Assembly: GCF_020382885.2 (NCBI RefSeq)
Contig: NC_058501.1
Span: 19,402,001-19,466,000 of the forward strand
Length of the DNA: 64,000 nucleotides
Direction of reading: 5' to 3'
Source: Scatophagus argus
Taxonomy: Eukaryota > Chordata > Actinopteri > Scatophagidae
Shown: positions 1-13,060 of the stretch, one piece after another
How positions within the stretch are numbered: position 1 is the stretch's first letter
Layout of the letters: every line of letters starts with the position of its first letter
Program-made: the position numbers and the translations under genes
Notes under the pieces: model-generated
Told to the model about the DNA's origin: nothing
Databases searched by the model: none
Seen by the model: only the letters and a program-made list of their open reading frames with translations

Positions 1-6
1 CAGTAG

Positions 7-44
7 CAAAACACAATTGTCTGTTTTGAGACAATTGTGTTTTG
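7..44. repeat. Perfect inverted repeat (hairpin), 16-bp arms
   Basis: Arm 7-22 (CAAAACACAATTGTCT) is exactly complementary to arm 29-44, with a 6-nt loop. It lies in AT-rich intergenic sequence. It could be the end of a small inverted-repeat element or a chance hairpin; no flanking duplication was established. Confidence 0.8.
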
Positions 45-1394
45 AGAGTTGACATTAGTCCTATGAGTGAGTGTGTTAAGTAGAAAAACAAAATGGTAAA
101 TGTGATATGTATTTGTATGTAAGAGCATGAATCTGTAAATGCTAAAGGGTTGTTCCTGTTGTGATGGTGGCATTTTAGAGAAAGGTTTGTTTTTCTTTGC
201 CGTGAAATTAGTTTAGTCACACATGGGCAGCACTGACAAAGAAATGCAAGCTAGCTACGTCAGTGGGAGAAGCTTTCCCCTCAGACCTTGAGCGGGTTTA
301 CTGAATTATTTTGGTTAATTTTACTGAATAAAATTAATAATCTGATCAAACTTGCAGTATTAATCGGCACATTAACAACCTGTTCAGAGTTTCATTGGTA
401 AAATCATGCAAATAACTGATAATAATAGTAAAATTACAGCTATTACTGTGGTTTGTGGTACCCTGCAACCAGCTGCAACCATTCTGTGTAATCATACACT
501 GTGTTTGTGGTCTCTGAAAACTGAGAGAGAAAGAGAGATAAATGTCTATAAAGTGTCAGAATGCAAGTAATTGATTTTGTTTTCATGCGGTTGTTTGTGA
601 GGATGTACTGCATTTGTGTGGAAGCTGAGTGGGTGGGTAGTGGTTGAAGGTGAGCTACAAGCACTGTAGTCCACAGGAAAAATGGGGACAAAAGTCTAGA
701 GTGGGCCTCAGTGTGAATTAATTGCCAACACCTAAAGCAAATGTAACCTCAATTTCGCCACCCGATGATTACAGAGGTCACTGGAACTCTAGGTGCTCTT
801 GTCCTCATTCTCAGCCAAAAAAAAAAATTAAAAAAAATTGTTCCTTGAGGGCTTATCGTGACTTTTACCAATGTCACAGTAAAAATATGCTAAATTAGGG
901 ATGTTTCTAGGACCTTTACATCTGTTCTGAAATAATTATCTATGCATATGAAGATGCTTTGAGGGCTTACGCCTATTAATAGTTAAATTATTTCTTTATG
1001 TGCAAGATATCACTATAGATATTTTAATTATCGATTATTTTGGTATTGCATGTCCGTAGAACACCGTTATGAACATTACAATCAAAAACAAGGATTCAAC
1101 CAAGATGAAAGCAAAGATTTGCATAAAAAGCAATAATCTTTATCATAACTGAATCATTTTGATCTATCATAGCAGGAAAAGGGCAGGTGTAACTGATAAC
1201 ATTTATAACAGACCTGTTTCCAAGTATCAAACTTAAAAGGAATGCAGCCATTATTAGTGTTAGTCACACCTGTGTTGTCAGTCACACCTTGTTTGTCATA
1301 AGTCATTGACAAAGCTGTATATTTCATGTTATATTTAGTCTGATAGTGAGTCCAACACTTCAGTCAACAATAAAATATCTCTCAAACTTTTGGA

Positions 1395-1850
1395 CAGATT
1401 ATGAATATGAAAGTCTAGGGATATCCATGGTGTCCAGAGGGTAACTACTGATCACTGTGGCGATCCCTTGACCTTTCCTCTGCAGCTATCAGCAGGCCAA
1501 AGTTATCAATGACATGTTTCAATTCCTATTACAACATTTGGTATAACATTCCTTGCAGATATTCATGTGCTGAATGTAACCCTTAAAGTTTTCATTTGCA
1601 AAAATAACAACATTCCCATCAGTACTCTGTATTTCGTGCAAGAAAGCATGTTAGCATGTTACATGCTAAACTAATATGGTGAAAATAATACCAGCAAGAT
1701 GATTTAATGTTGTATGATTAGCATTAGTTTTTTCACATTGTCATTGTGAGCATGATAGCATGCTAATGTTAGCATTTATCTCAAAGCATTGCTGTGATTA
1801 AGTACATTCCCTCAGATCTGCTAGCATGGCTGTATACTCTTGCAAGGCCT
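1395..1850. repeat. Interspersed teleost repeat with TAGCATGCTAA words
   Basis: The block contains many variants of TTAGCATG/CATGCTAA, with phrases such as 'gtcattgtgagcatgatag' and 'gctagcatggctgtatactc'. This matches my memory of a high-copy fish repeat. A partial copy of the same family lies at 10,535-10,620, and a piece resembling its 5' portion at 23,405-23,525. The class (SINE-like or other) is not settled, and the boundaries are approximate. Confidence 0.6.
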
Positions 1851-4800
1851 TGTGTCTTCTAAATATATCTCTTATATCTCTGTCATTAGAAGAGCACTCA
1901 GTCAGTAGCCACATCAATACAATGTGTGTGCAGGAAACTTCAGTGGGACTCGTATGCCATTTAGAAAAGATAATAAATGTTACCTCAGACTGCTTGGAAT
2001 AATTCAATATTTGTATCAACATTTAGAAGTTAAGACCTACATTTAATTTTGATGTTAATACTACTGCTGTTGTTGCAGGATTTTATGGTCCACAAGGATA
2101 AGTGTTCATATTATGATCATATTTGACAGTTGATGAAACAGGTTGGCTAGAGCGGACTGGACATCGTTAGTTGGATAGCACGACTCGACTTTGTGGTATA
2201 GCTGTCTGGACAGATGACCTGGATAATGCGTACCTTGTCAAATCATCTTCGCTGAGCAATATGATGAAAATATTTCACATCAAACGGCTATAGATGGATA
2301 TACAATGGAGAATGTAGGTTTGTAAGCCCACTTTTTAGTTATATTCTGTTTTCTAAAGGAGTGTTTCACAGATGTTCCATTTTGACTAACCGCTATCCAT
2401 ACTGGGATAAATTGGTGTAGAAGAGACAAGTGTGCAAATTACTGACGTCACAGGAATGTAGTTAAAGATTCAGTTTAATTCCATTTTCACTCAAAAGGAA
2501 GGTTATATTTAAGTGAAGCATCATGGCATACATGACAACTGTTTGACAGTAAGAGGAAATATTTTTTTGTTTACTTGCTTGTTCTTTCAGCTTCCAAATA
2601 ATTAATCTTTTAGCCTCCATTTTCTGAAAGCGTTGAGAGTTAAACTTTGAGCCAATGGGTAGGCAGTGGAGTTTGGTGTGAAACCTTCTCATGGGCATTC
2701 TGGTATCTTCTGCTATGTTTGCCCCTCCATACATAAGATGTTTGCATTGATGCCGTGAGTCAATCATATGTAGGTGTTTCATCTGAAACATTATTGAAGC
2801 TGATGCTCTTGCCGATTCCTTTAGGGAATAGCCTTGTTCTTCGTCTACCATGTCACTATTTCAACATGCAGGCTGCATATCGATCCATCTTGCAAATCCC
2901 TCATGATAAAACTTCCCCTCAAATGGAGTGCCGCCTCACCGATGTTCCTGCCACAAGTTCTCGTACAATTGTTAGGTTAAAAAAAACAACAACCGAAAAC
3001 AATTTGGTGTTTAATTTGTTCTGTATTTAAAGGGCAGTTTAATTTAAGTCATGCTGAAATGAATTCCACAGATTTTTTGACAATCTCTTACTTGTAAGTG
3101 ATTGTGTGTAATTTCGTGTAATTTCAACAACAAAAGCCTTGATGCTCGCTACCCCTAGTGGCCACAGGGTTCGTTACACCCTACATGAAATGAAGTGCCA
3201 GGTGGGCTAAAATGTCAAGTTTTCTTGTAAAATGTCAGGTTAAATTTTACCTCAGGCAAGCATTAATGTACTCATCAAATGTCATTAACTCATTATTTAG
3301 GGGTATGTCATTACATTGTACATAATTCTTGCTTGTAAGTAGACAATTTTGGTTCGTGGTGGGGTTGGAAAGACCCAGATTTAATAAAATCAACAGAAAT
3401 CATCCTCTGGAGACTCTGAATGTCTGTAATCGGACCAATGGGTGTTGTAATATCTACTCTAGCAAACATTCATATGCATGAATGAAAAAAATGCATCTCT
3501 TACACCTTCTGAAAAATATCTGAGAATCTCAGTAGCAATAGAAGCTGATTACTATAGCCCAAGTTACATTATTTTTGGTGCAAGCTGTGGTGCAGAAGTT
3601 GAAGCACTATGGACCATCATCAACACTCTGCATTCATAAGTTTGTTTTGGATATGTGGGAAACTGAGAAGGAGAAAACTGTCTCCTTGATATGCCAGATG
3701 TTTCCCCAGGAGCTTCTCATATCACCCTAGGCTAGGTAACAAAGAGAGACTGAGAAGTTTATTGAATTATAATATTGTCTCCTCTTTCTCAGCATACTAA
3801 CTCATAGTTGTGTTGCTGTTTAGTTGTCTTAGCTTCGCATGTAAATTAATTGGTAGGAATCACTGGAAGTGAAGGTAATGAATTGAAAGTGGAATTTTAT
3901 GGGATTATGTGTAACAATTGTGTCATCGGCAGGAAACTTGATCCTGCACCTCCAATTTAATGTAGTGTAATATGTTTTTCTTCTGGCTTTGTATCATTTT
4001 CCAAAACCAACAATCTGACAAGTACGCCCACTTTACACAGTGACTGGCCACGTGTGCAGCGGTGTGAAAGTATCCTGATTCTGAAAGCTGAACTCTCAGA
4101 TTTTCTTTATTGTTCTGCAACTGTCATCCTCACCTTTCACATACTTTTTCATGTATAAAACCAATAGCAACACCACAAACACCTTTGAGGAGGGACTGTC
4201 CGAAAGCATGCAAAGAAATCTTGCCATTAATTGTGTTTCTGCGCACACCATATGGCTACTGTGTATTGCAATCTGTGTTCATCATGCAACAGTAGCTTCA
4301 GTGTGTCATCTGTTGGTATGGATGGATGAATGAATAGATGCTTGGTCTGCTGAAGCTCTTACCTCTCAACTTGTGAAGTTTTGCCTGATAAATCTGCAAG
4401 AGTAGTCACAAACAACAAACATGCGTCTTGTTCAGGTCAGAATAATGTGCTCTCATTTCTCTCATTAGTATGTGTACCATTAATATTGTTTGGCACCCAT
4501 ACTGACACGCAATCACACTTTCCGTCACACATATACTGCAACATGATGCATGTCAGTGTCAATTAAAGTAGCAGGGCATATCAGATAACTATAGCAGGTA
4601 AGAAGACCTGAGGCACATCATCCTTTTTCACTCTACAGCTACGTTCTTATAAATATAGCATCAATAGAGAGCCTGTCTGGTGTTTTGGGTGAGGAGAATG
4701 AAGCAACTCCACCTGAAGCCTCAGTGATCTTGGATGAATGGGGTGTCATTCAGGGAATAAGCAGGGCAGAGAGGGTGGCTCTGCTGCCAGGTGCTGCAGC

Positions 4801-5056
4801 TGCTGGTGAAGGCCATTCCTCTCAGCCTCAATCACTTTCTAAAGCTTAACCGATCTTTTGGCACAGCTCTGTGAAGGAGTCTTTCATGAGCTTCTCTGCA
4901 CTTGTAGAAAAATGTTTAACCTCTCTTGCAGAGATATACTTAATGTACCTCCGCAAGTATCTTCTATCAGTTTTCTGTCTTCCCTTGTGGAAAAAAAGCA
5001 AAGTTTGGTTTTGGAAAATTCAACTGAAAGTTTAAAGAATGATATACCTCAATCGA

Positions 5057-5078
5057 TTTTTTTTTTTTTTTTTTTTTT
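5057..5078. repeat. Poly(T) run
   Basis: A run of 22 T residues. It could be a retroposed poly(A) tail read on the minus strand, but no recognisable retrosequence flanks it. Confidence 0.85.
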
Positions 5079-5949
5079 AAATGACTGACATTTTGTTCCC
5101 CTTCGCACTGAGAAGTCTGCTTCTCAAAAAGTGACCTGGTCAAATCTAAACCAAATGAATGACTTTTCAAATAGATTTTTTGGGTTGTTGTTTTCTGAAT
5201 ACAGGATCATCCAGGATACCAAAAGATGAAAAATTTTACCATAAAATATTTTTAAACTGCAAATCACCTCTGACTACTTCATAAGAGACAATGATGTTAT
5301 TCGTGTTAATGGATAAGGCAGCGTAATTGTCAATTTCAGAATGTCTTGGATAGATAAAATTGAAAAAATAATCGTAAAAAGAAACAGATCATGCCAGCTC
5401 GTTTCAGGGACAAGCTGCTGAAGTCTAACCAAGGTTTTCCTGAGAGAATTATGTTTGACTGTGCACAGGTGGAGTTATCAATCTAGTGCCCATTTGCACA
5501 GCTGCCAGATGTTAGCCTCCCTAATCCACAGTTTAACTTTTTTGTGTTTGAAATTACAAAATAAAAAGACATATTTTTGCTCTTTTTATCTTTTATTATG
5601 GTTAAAATATTATGTTTTTCTTGTTTTAGAGAGGTTCAGCTGTTTGGTCATTTTGGAGGGTGTAGTTTGTTCTGTTACACTGTGCTTCATTAGAAAAGAG
5701 AGCTGTGAAAATCCTCACAAAAGTCACTTGTATCCCTGATTAACTTATGTATATGTTTTAATTCCCACAAAAGAATCAAGTGCTCAGTGCTCTGGAGTCA
5801 GTGAATTATGCTCAAGCCAATTAGTATTTATTTAATGGTCAATTAGTAGTAGAGCAGACCCAAAAATTGAATCTTAACAGGAATTGATATAGACAATGCA
5901 CGAGTCAGCAGGCAAGTGACACTGATGTTAGAGATCAGGCACTTTATTT

Positions 5950-6105
5950 CCGCACATGGCAGGAAGGCACAGGCCAGAACAGGACATTACATGGCAAGAC
6001 AGGGCAGCACAGGACAAGACAGGTACACAACAGGTCAAAACACACTGAGCAGGATGGCACAGGACAAGCTGGAATGTTACAAGACAAGATTGGGACAAAA
6101 CAGAC
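5950..6105. repeat. Degenerate minisatellite of ACAGGACAAG-like units
   Basis: The plus strand repeats imperfect 10-nt units such as ACAAGACAGG, and the longer word GGCACAGGACAAG recurs in near-identical form. The apparent Gln/Arg/Thr-rich open frame across it is a product of the repeat and is not called as a gene. Confidence 0.6.
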
Positions 6106-7390
6106 TACTGCACATTTCGTGGTCGTTTCCTTTGATTGCTGACTGTGGACACTGTCAGCTGCAGCTACCTCAGCTTAATAAACATGAGCCGTCCTGCTGC
6201 CTACTGACAATAGTAAATCACTCAAGATGAACACTAATTTCACTAATAGTCGTGTTGGCTGTAGTTGCCCGGCTATATTGTGCCACAGCAGGTAAAACAA
6301 CAACAGTTTGAGAAAGGGAGCTGGCAATGCTACTCTTCCAGTGCAGTGTGTATCAGTATTTGTTTTTCTCTGGGATTTGTGTTCTCCATTCTGTGTTTCT
6401 TTAGCTGTCATGTTGTGCATGCTGATGTGTTTCTCTGCCTCCTGTAGGAGGATACAGCTGGGTCAAACTGCAGAGAAACTCAAACAAATTCTGAGGTTCC
6501 ATAAGTGAGAATACTTCAATTTTTCATTTCGTGCGGCCATTTCATAGTGAAATTCTTTTTTTTGTCCATATTCAGAAGATAAAACATTGTTTTATTATCT
6601 TTATCTTTATTTAACCCTTCCATTGTACAGTAACTCCAGACATGAAATTCATGCTCATATAACACTGGGATATTCTTTGATTCCTCTCCTTGTCTTGTGT
6701 TGAAGGTTTTTTGCATTATGGGGACCACTCTGCTCTCACTTGGTGTAATTTAATTACAGTGGACCTTGGCATGCCCAGGCAGAGCCCACGCAGAGTTGTG
6801 CAGAATGCCAGCCGGGAACATCCTGTCTTAGGCGACAGAAACATCAGATGCGACAGATGGCTCATAAATCATGAAGGTGCGTGCACAGTGTCAATGGGAG
6901 GCCTTCCTCTGGAGAGCACACTGTGAGCAGGTGGGCAGAAGGAGCATCAGCTCTGCAACATGAGCCCTGGATGCATTACCACTCTGACTGGGTAACTGCC
7001 TGACGTCACCACGGCAGAACAGAGAGCGAAAACGTGGAGAACTGCCTCCGAGGTGTCACACTGCTCACTTTCAGTCAGCTTTTATCTCAAACTGTTAAGG
7101 TGTGATTTCAGAATATAAGAACTCATTTTCATTTTGATCACATCTAATTAGAACGCATCAGGTTTTTTGGGGGGTTTTTTTTACAGTTTTTACAGTTACA
7201 GTGTGCACCATATGGCAGAGCTCTCATCTGACATACTGAACCAAACTGTTAAAACTTTGTGGGGTTTTGTTTCTCTGTGAAAGTAACAAGGAGCCAAACA
7301 AGGAAGCCAAAAGAAAACTGGTTGGACTGAATGCATACACTAGTTGCAGTAGGGATAACTGTTCTTTTTAAATGAATCAATGTTTTTATT

Positions 7391-7800
7391 CATTAAAAAC
7401 CTTGTAGGTTAGGATAGGATGCCTTTATTGTCATTGCACAGCTGTACAGTGAAAATCAAATACAACTCTTTGTGGTAAAGGAATAAGGTGCAGCTGAAGG
7501 TGCAAGATAAAAAACAAATAATACAAAAACAAAACAACAAAAAAACACACAACAAACAACTCGACATAAAAAAGCAGCAAGAATGGAATGAATCAGTAGC
7601 AAAATAAAGTGTATAAAATGAAATTTTCTGCACAGTCCCAAATATTTATATTGCACAGTTCAAAAATTAATTCATTTGAAGTAAATGAAGTTATCTTATA
7701 GCACTTGGATAAAAACTGTTCAGGAACCTGGATGACCTGCGGGCCTTAATGGTCAGATAGCACTTCCCACAGGGCAGCAGTGTGAACAGACAGTTGCCTC
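7391..7800 (-). repeat. Interspersed retroelement-derived repeat
   Basis: It opens with 'ggatgcctttattgtcattg' and later carries phrases such as 'aaaactgttcaggaacctgg' and 'agggcagcagtgtgaacag'. These are recurring parts of a common fish interspersed element. The poly-A-rich middle and T-to-A layout suggest a copy read on the minus strand. The family name is not certain. Confidence 0.55.
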
Positions 7801-9677
7801 AGCAACACCCACATTTGGTAACAAAATAATAATAAGAAGAAAAGCTTGCATTTACAGGACAAACACTGAAAACTGTAACTACACATTGTTTATATATATA
7901 TATATAAATGTCTTACAATCAATTACTTAACAGTTAATTCACATTTCATTCACATCCTTCCATGCCCAGTAAGGACCCTATGCCTCCATTGCCGTGTTCA
8001 CTCATTTCTCATCTGCTGTGAGTTAATTAAGACAACACTGCATTAATTGTTCCTGATACGGTACTCATTCATAGGAGAAGTAATTTCCTTTCTGATTGCT
8101 AACTGCCTTGGCTTCTAATCAACGTATTACTTTGCATTCACTCACATGAAAGAGCTGCTGCTCCTCTGAGCGAAAAGCATGGTGTGGAGGAGGTGACAAT
8201 ATGCTGCATAAATAAATAACAGTCCTCTATTGAATTGGAGCTGGCTTGCGTCTACCTGAAAGGTATGTTTGACTGACAGTGGATGCATCTCTAACCCCAA
8301 TGCATTGTGACACAGATTGTTCACATTGAGAATTAAGCAATTTTGAGATATTGATTAAAACTTAAAAACAAATTAATTTGATTTTCCCGAAAAACAAGTG
8401 AAATGTGGCTAATTACAATTGGAACAACTGGAGACAAATGCATAGTATAAACGTTACGTGGCACAAATGAAATATATTCCAAGAATAATTATGCCATTAA
8501 ATCATTTTGGTTTGAGAAGATGTGTTACTATGCAGGCCATTCACTTGTAACACAGTCTGGCATCAATGAGCAAATCAAAACATCAGTGTGGTATTTTTAT
8601 TTTCTTCCTAAGCAAATAGAGTTTAAAAACCACACAAAACCATCTGGCAAAAAACAGTCCTGCAGATATATTATGGTCATTTAATTCTATCAGACAATAA
8701 ATATCTTAGTTATTGTGCCTTTGAGCATGGAGGACCTTATGAATATGTATGCAGCGTGGCATGTTTACACCCGGGTCAAATATCATTTGCATATTATTAG
8801 AGTTTTGGAGGTTAGCAGATGATTGGGGTTTACTGAATCAGAACAGTTTTTTGGTGTCTAATAGGTTGGCAGTATATAAGGAATAAATTATTTTTGCAAA
8901 TACTAGTGCAACCTTGTGAACATGTAGGGCCCTACATGTTTTTCTTCAGTGCTAAACTCCATTGTGTCTGCCATTTAGGTATGAAACAACATTAATGTGA
9001 ATTTGGGTGCAATCATTATTAGGCAAAATGTATAAAATACTATTTTTGTTTTGCAGGAATCAATAATAATTAAAATCAGTAAAGCCAAAACTGCAGGATG
9101 TTCCATGTTCCAGTTGATAATGGAGCCCATAGTGCTGGATCATCCAAGAACACAAGTATAGTCATCTTATAAGCACAGTAATAATGTTTTAATGTTTGTT
9201 GTCCATTCCCTTATGATGACTTTTTCCCACTCAGGGAAAGGTTAGAGCTTGGCCCAACAATGAGAGAACAAGACCTCTGCAAACGTTATCATATTCATGA
9301 GTTACACCTGCTTGATCAGTCGGGTCACCATAAAAAGAAAGGCAACAGCGAATAAAAAATTCAAGATGATTTCAATTAGTGACAGGGAAAACCCTTTGAT
9401 AACCGGATATATGGCTAGATAAACAGACTGACAGATGAACTGATGAATAATACACTAACAGACTTTATAAGTGAGATTGATTCCTTCTCAGATCAATGCT
9501 TCTCATACTTACCTTGATGTGAAAGTGCAGGTTTAGCCATTCTGAATCAGAGCACATCACCAGCCGTCTCCAGGGAACCAAGCTCTTCAGGGTAAAAAGA
9601 CTAGCTGAAATATTCAGCATTAGGTCCACTTGAAGCCAATGTCACCAGTTATCCATTCTCCAGCTGCTGTTGGCTTG

Positions 9678-9679
<2 letters not shown>

Positions 9680-9731
<52 letters not shown>
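9680..9731. repeat. (CA)n microsatellite
   Basis: About 23 CA units, followed by one interruption (CG) and further CA. Confidence 0.97.
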
Positions 9732-10184
9732 TTGGGTTTGCATACCAATGTCTGTGTGCTAAACACCTTTCCATCATTCCTCTGATGAAATCTCTAGGCA
9801 CACAGATCCACGGTTGTTTGAATTGTTTGTTTGGAGATAGTTATTCACTTGTTAATGAAACACAAATGCACACAGCATCTTGAAGTGAAGTGTGGCATAC
9901 TGCCGTACTCAGTCTGTAACCCAGAATAGGAACATCAAAACTTGTAAAACCTCCAATGACAACTCATGACTTATGAAAGACGAATTTGGATTGAAAGTCT
10001 GCACAACAAAGAAGAATGGTGAATGATTTTCAGCACCGATTTTAAAGGAACAATTTTTAGTCACAGTAGCTCCACGGAGAGGCTTTAAGCATTACAGTGT
10101 CAGTTCATCGTTCTGTCAGTTCAGTATTTTGGTCCAGACGAAAATACACTATAAAGTACTGGAGCACCTGGCCGATACATTTCA

Positions 10185-10322
10185 TCCTAAATACATATAC
10201 ATTAATAAGGGTTTGGTCCCCTCTTTGCAGCTATAACAGCTTCTACGCTTCTGGGAAGGCTTTCTACAAGATTTTGAAGTTTTTCTGTGGGAATTTGTGC
10301 CCATTTGTGCAGCAGAGCGTTT
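10185..10322 (-). mobile_element. Tc1/mariner-like transposon fragment
   Basis: The plus strand reads 'ctttgcagctataacagc', 'ctgggaaggctttctacaag' and 'gtgggaatttgtgcccatt'. In reverse complement this is the 3' part of a Tc1-like element common in fish. The minus strand shares a near-identical phrase (AAATTCCCACAGAAA) with the element at 28,183-28,533. Only about 140 bp is recognisable and no transposase frame survives. Confidence 0.65.
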
Positions 10323-10377
10323 CCTACTGCCCAGCACACCAAATATTAGCATGCTGGGGAGCTGCTGAGACTGTGTA

Positions 10378-10380
<3 letters not shown>

Positions 10381-10410
<30 letters not shown>
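10381..10410. repeat. (GT)n microsatellite
   Basis: About 15 uninterrupted GT units. Confidence 0.97.
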
Positions 10411-10413
<3 letters not shown>

Positions 10414-10534
10414 GTACTGCAATTTTACCTTAAAGTATATGGTGATTGGCATTCATTTTACCCAGAAAAGGATGTTACAAACCAAAGTTGTGCCCCCATG
10501 TGCTGATCCAGGTACACCTGGAGAGATTCAGCAC

Positions 10535-10620
10535 ATCATTATGAGCATGTTAGCAGGCTGACATTAGCATTTAGCTCACAGTACAGCCTCAGAGAGCTGA
10601 AATCATGCTTGTAGATGTCT
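10535..10620. repeat. Second copy of the TAGCATGCTAA-type repeat
   Basis: The text 'gagcatgttagcaggctgac' followed by 'attagcatttagctcacag' parallels 1747-1790 in the larger copy at 1395-1850. The copy is short and truncated on both sides. Confidence 0.55.
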
Positions 10621-11158
10621 TGTTTTGACATCCAGGGTCTCATTATATTTTGTGCCACTCTAATGCACAGGTAACTTGCATGAGAAATCAAGTAGGCATG
10701 ACACCATTTCCATTGACAGTTAAAACTAAAAACCAAGGTGGAAAACAAAACAATTTCTTCCTTTAAGAAATAATTTTATCATAAACGTAATATTCACGTA
10801 ATATAAACTTAAACCTTGTATTTATGCTCCTCCTAACGTCTCTTTTGTCATCAGCAATCACTTTTCATTCAGCACATATCTGTCAAAACCGCCCAGTATA
10901 ATTTTTGCTTTGTTGAATGAACAGTTGTGCAATGCGATTGACTGACATTTCTCTTTTTTTGGACAGTGACTGCCAAAGTTGTGATCGGGCTCCACTTTAA
11001 GGCATCGTGCATAAGGTGTTCACTCAGCAATCAAGGGCTGCTCTGTTTGTTGTTAGTTTTATTATCTAAATCTTTTGTTTGCTTCTACAAATACAAGCTT
11101 GCGGTGAACAAGATGCCATTCTGAAGTGTTGATTTGAAATGCTTTTTTCTGTCAGGGG

Positions 11159-11189
<31 letters not shown>

Positions 11190-12939
11190 ATTTTAAAGGC
11201 TGAAGCAATTTACCACAACAAACACCTGATTACAAATGAGAGGCATGTGGGAGTGTTGTAGTAGAGTAACTCCGGCCATTTAAATTTTAATTAGTCATTA
11301 TGTTTTCCACAGTTGTATGATTGGGGGGACTGTGGCCATGCACGTTTTTCATCTATTATTGTTGGTATCAAAATCTGCGACTCTGTGTGAGACACTTCTC
11401 TCTGTCAGATCACATTTTCTTTTCGCCTGCATCTTCGCTGATGGAAATTGAGACAAACGCTCCAGTAAACAAGCATCATGTTGGTTTTAAATTTGAGCAC
11501 ATGAGAAAAGGCCAAAGGCAATACGCTGCGCCTGCACCCATTATCTTATGAGCATAGTCTCTAACAGGCTGCACAGACTTCACACGTTTCAGTTGACCTT
11601 GCACCTAACGCCTCAACTGGAAAGGATCTCCCAACCCCCTAGCCAGTAGATATGAGGGGCGGAGCCAGTGGGTGTGTTAGACAAATATTTTCCACCACTG
11701 ATTGAATCAAATTTGAAAGAATGAACCGCCATCCGTCCTTTTGACAGGTGACAGCACTGATGGTGATATACCATAATGTGACCACTACAGGTCACAGATG
11801 CCCCTGGTGCAGAGGGACTGCACAAAGATACAGTCCCTGCAGTATCAGTCCTTGCATACTGTGATGAAGGTTTGAGTTCAGTCTAGGCTGCAACAGGTCA
11901 CATGAGTTCGATGTATTTCTTTAAAATGTTTGTGTTATAATTGTAACTATTTGGGTACTTTGGCTGCAGTGTTTTTGTGCCCTCTGCTGTCACTGCTAGC
12001 AGAAGTAAATCTGCCTTGTGTTGTGTTGACATGAAAAATGACTCCATGACCTTATAAATGTATAATCTGTAGATTTGTCCTTTATATTAAATATTATTTT
12101 GATCAAATTGTCTTTCAAAATCAAATGCTATTAAGTAGGCTAGTCTCCATATCATTCGGGAAAAAAAAGGTAACCTGAGGGTGGTGCTTCAGGTTGATGT
12201 CACTTCCTGTGATACTGTTATTGGTTGGTGAAAACTGAGGTATGCTCTATTTGAATTCTTCATACGTTATGTCTGCAAGTAACACCTGTACACTGTGTCT
12301 TACGATGAGTGATGTTTGGTTGAAGTTATTGTTTTTAAGAACAGCAGTCCATCAGGGCAACCTTTAATGCAGGTTTTCCAACAGCACTGACTTTTTCTGT
12401 CAGCACAGATAAGGCATTGCTCCACCAAGCTGTGGTTGTTCCTGGAGTAGATTTCCGCTGTATTTGCAGTACTGTATCCTTTCACTGCGAGGATGCTGGC
12501 CAATTAAAAACTCCAAATTTGTGTTATTCAGCAAAACCAAATGAGTGTTGACTGCTGTGCAGAAGCCTACAGTGTGGATGACTGAACTTCCTTTGAAAAG
12601 TTTAGGGGTTAGCTTCCAAACGGTCAGCAGATGTGTTTAATGCACAATAGGGGAGGATGTGACTACTCCTGCAATAAAATTTCACTATAGCCGCATATGA
12701 CATTTACTGAGCATTACTGTGCAGCTATTTTTAAGGAAAACTTGAGGGACAAGATTACAGTATAATTTTTACATTACATGAGTAATACATGGTCAATATG
12801 TATATATTTTTTTAATTACCCTTGAAGAATCAAAGGGGAACTAAGGAGTAATGTTTAATGCATGAAAATTTGTATAAAGCCCTTTGTGGGCCTAGAATTA
12901 ATAGTATTAAACCTGTTAGTTGAAAGCTACAAGATCTCT

Positions 12940-13060
12940 TCATCCTGCTCTTCATCTCTACTCGAGGCTAGTGGCTCAAGGCAACGTTAGCCAAACTGTT
13001 GACCACTTAGTTGCATTATGGGTAATGTAGGTGCCAGATTTTGACAAGGAAGGGGAATTT
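12940..13060. repeat. Dispersed repeat, copy A
   Basis: It shares an ordered series of words with 30,755-30,890: 'catctcta/catctctg', 'ctagtg(g/a)(c/t)tcaaggc', 'ggtaatgtagg(t/c)(g/a)ccag' and 'cttgacaagga/tttgacaagga'. Two diverged copies in one window point to an interspersed family that I cannot name. Confidence 0.55.

Larger units (their letters stand above)
45..7390. other. Intergenic, gene-poor region
   Basis: No convincing exon was found. The open frames are short, lack paired splice signals and resemble no family I know. It holds an interspersed repeat (1395-1850), a poly-T run (5057-5078), a degenerate minisatellite (5950-6105) and a more complex block (6730-6960) listed as a possible regulatory element. 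From remembered synteny, the next gene to the left would be grik3. Confidence 0.6.
7801..12939. other. Intergenic region
   Basis: No gene was found. It contains two microsatellites (9680-9731, 10,381-10,410), a Tc1-like fragment (10,185-10,322) and a repeat copy (10,535-10,620). The stretch 8680-8870 is free of simple repeats and holds forkhead- and octamer-type words. The 154-codon open frame at 10,097-10,561 runs through the Tc1 remnant and the GT repeat and is not a gene. Confidence 0.6.

Noticed and set aside
2443-2450. Full CRE palindrome TGACGTCA, also at 7001-7008
   Set aside because: About one such site per 64 kb is expected by chance, and neither lies near a gene start.
2462-2851. 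Open frame of 129 codons on the minus strand
   Set aside because: No signature of any family, no splice or poly(A) context, and AT-rich composition like the surroundings.
5916-6230. Gln/Arg/Thr-rich open frame
   Set aside because: It is produced by the ACAGGACAAG-like minisatellite.
10097-10561. Open frame of 154 codons on the plus strand
   Set aside because: It runs through a Tc1-like remnant and the GT microsatellite (Cys-Val repeat), so it is a repeat artefact.
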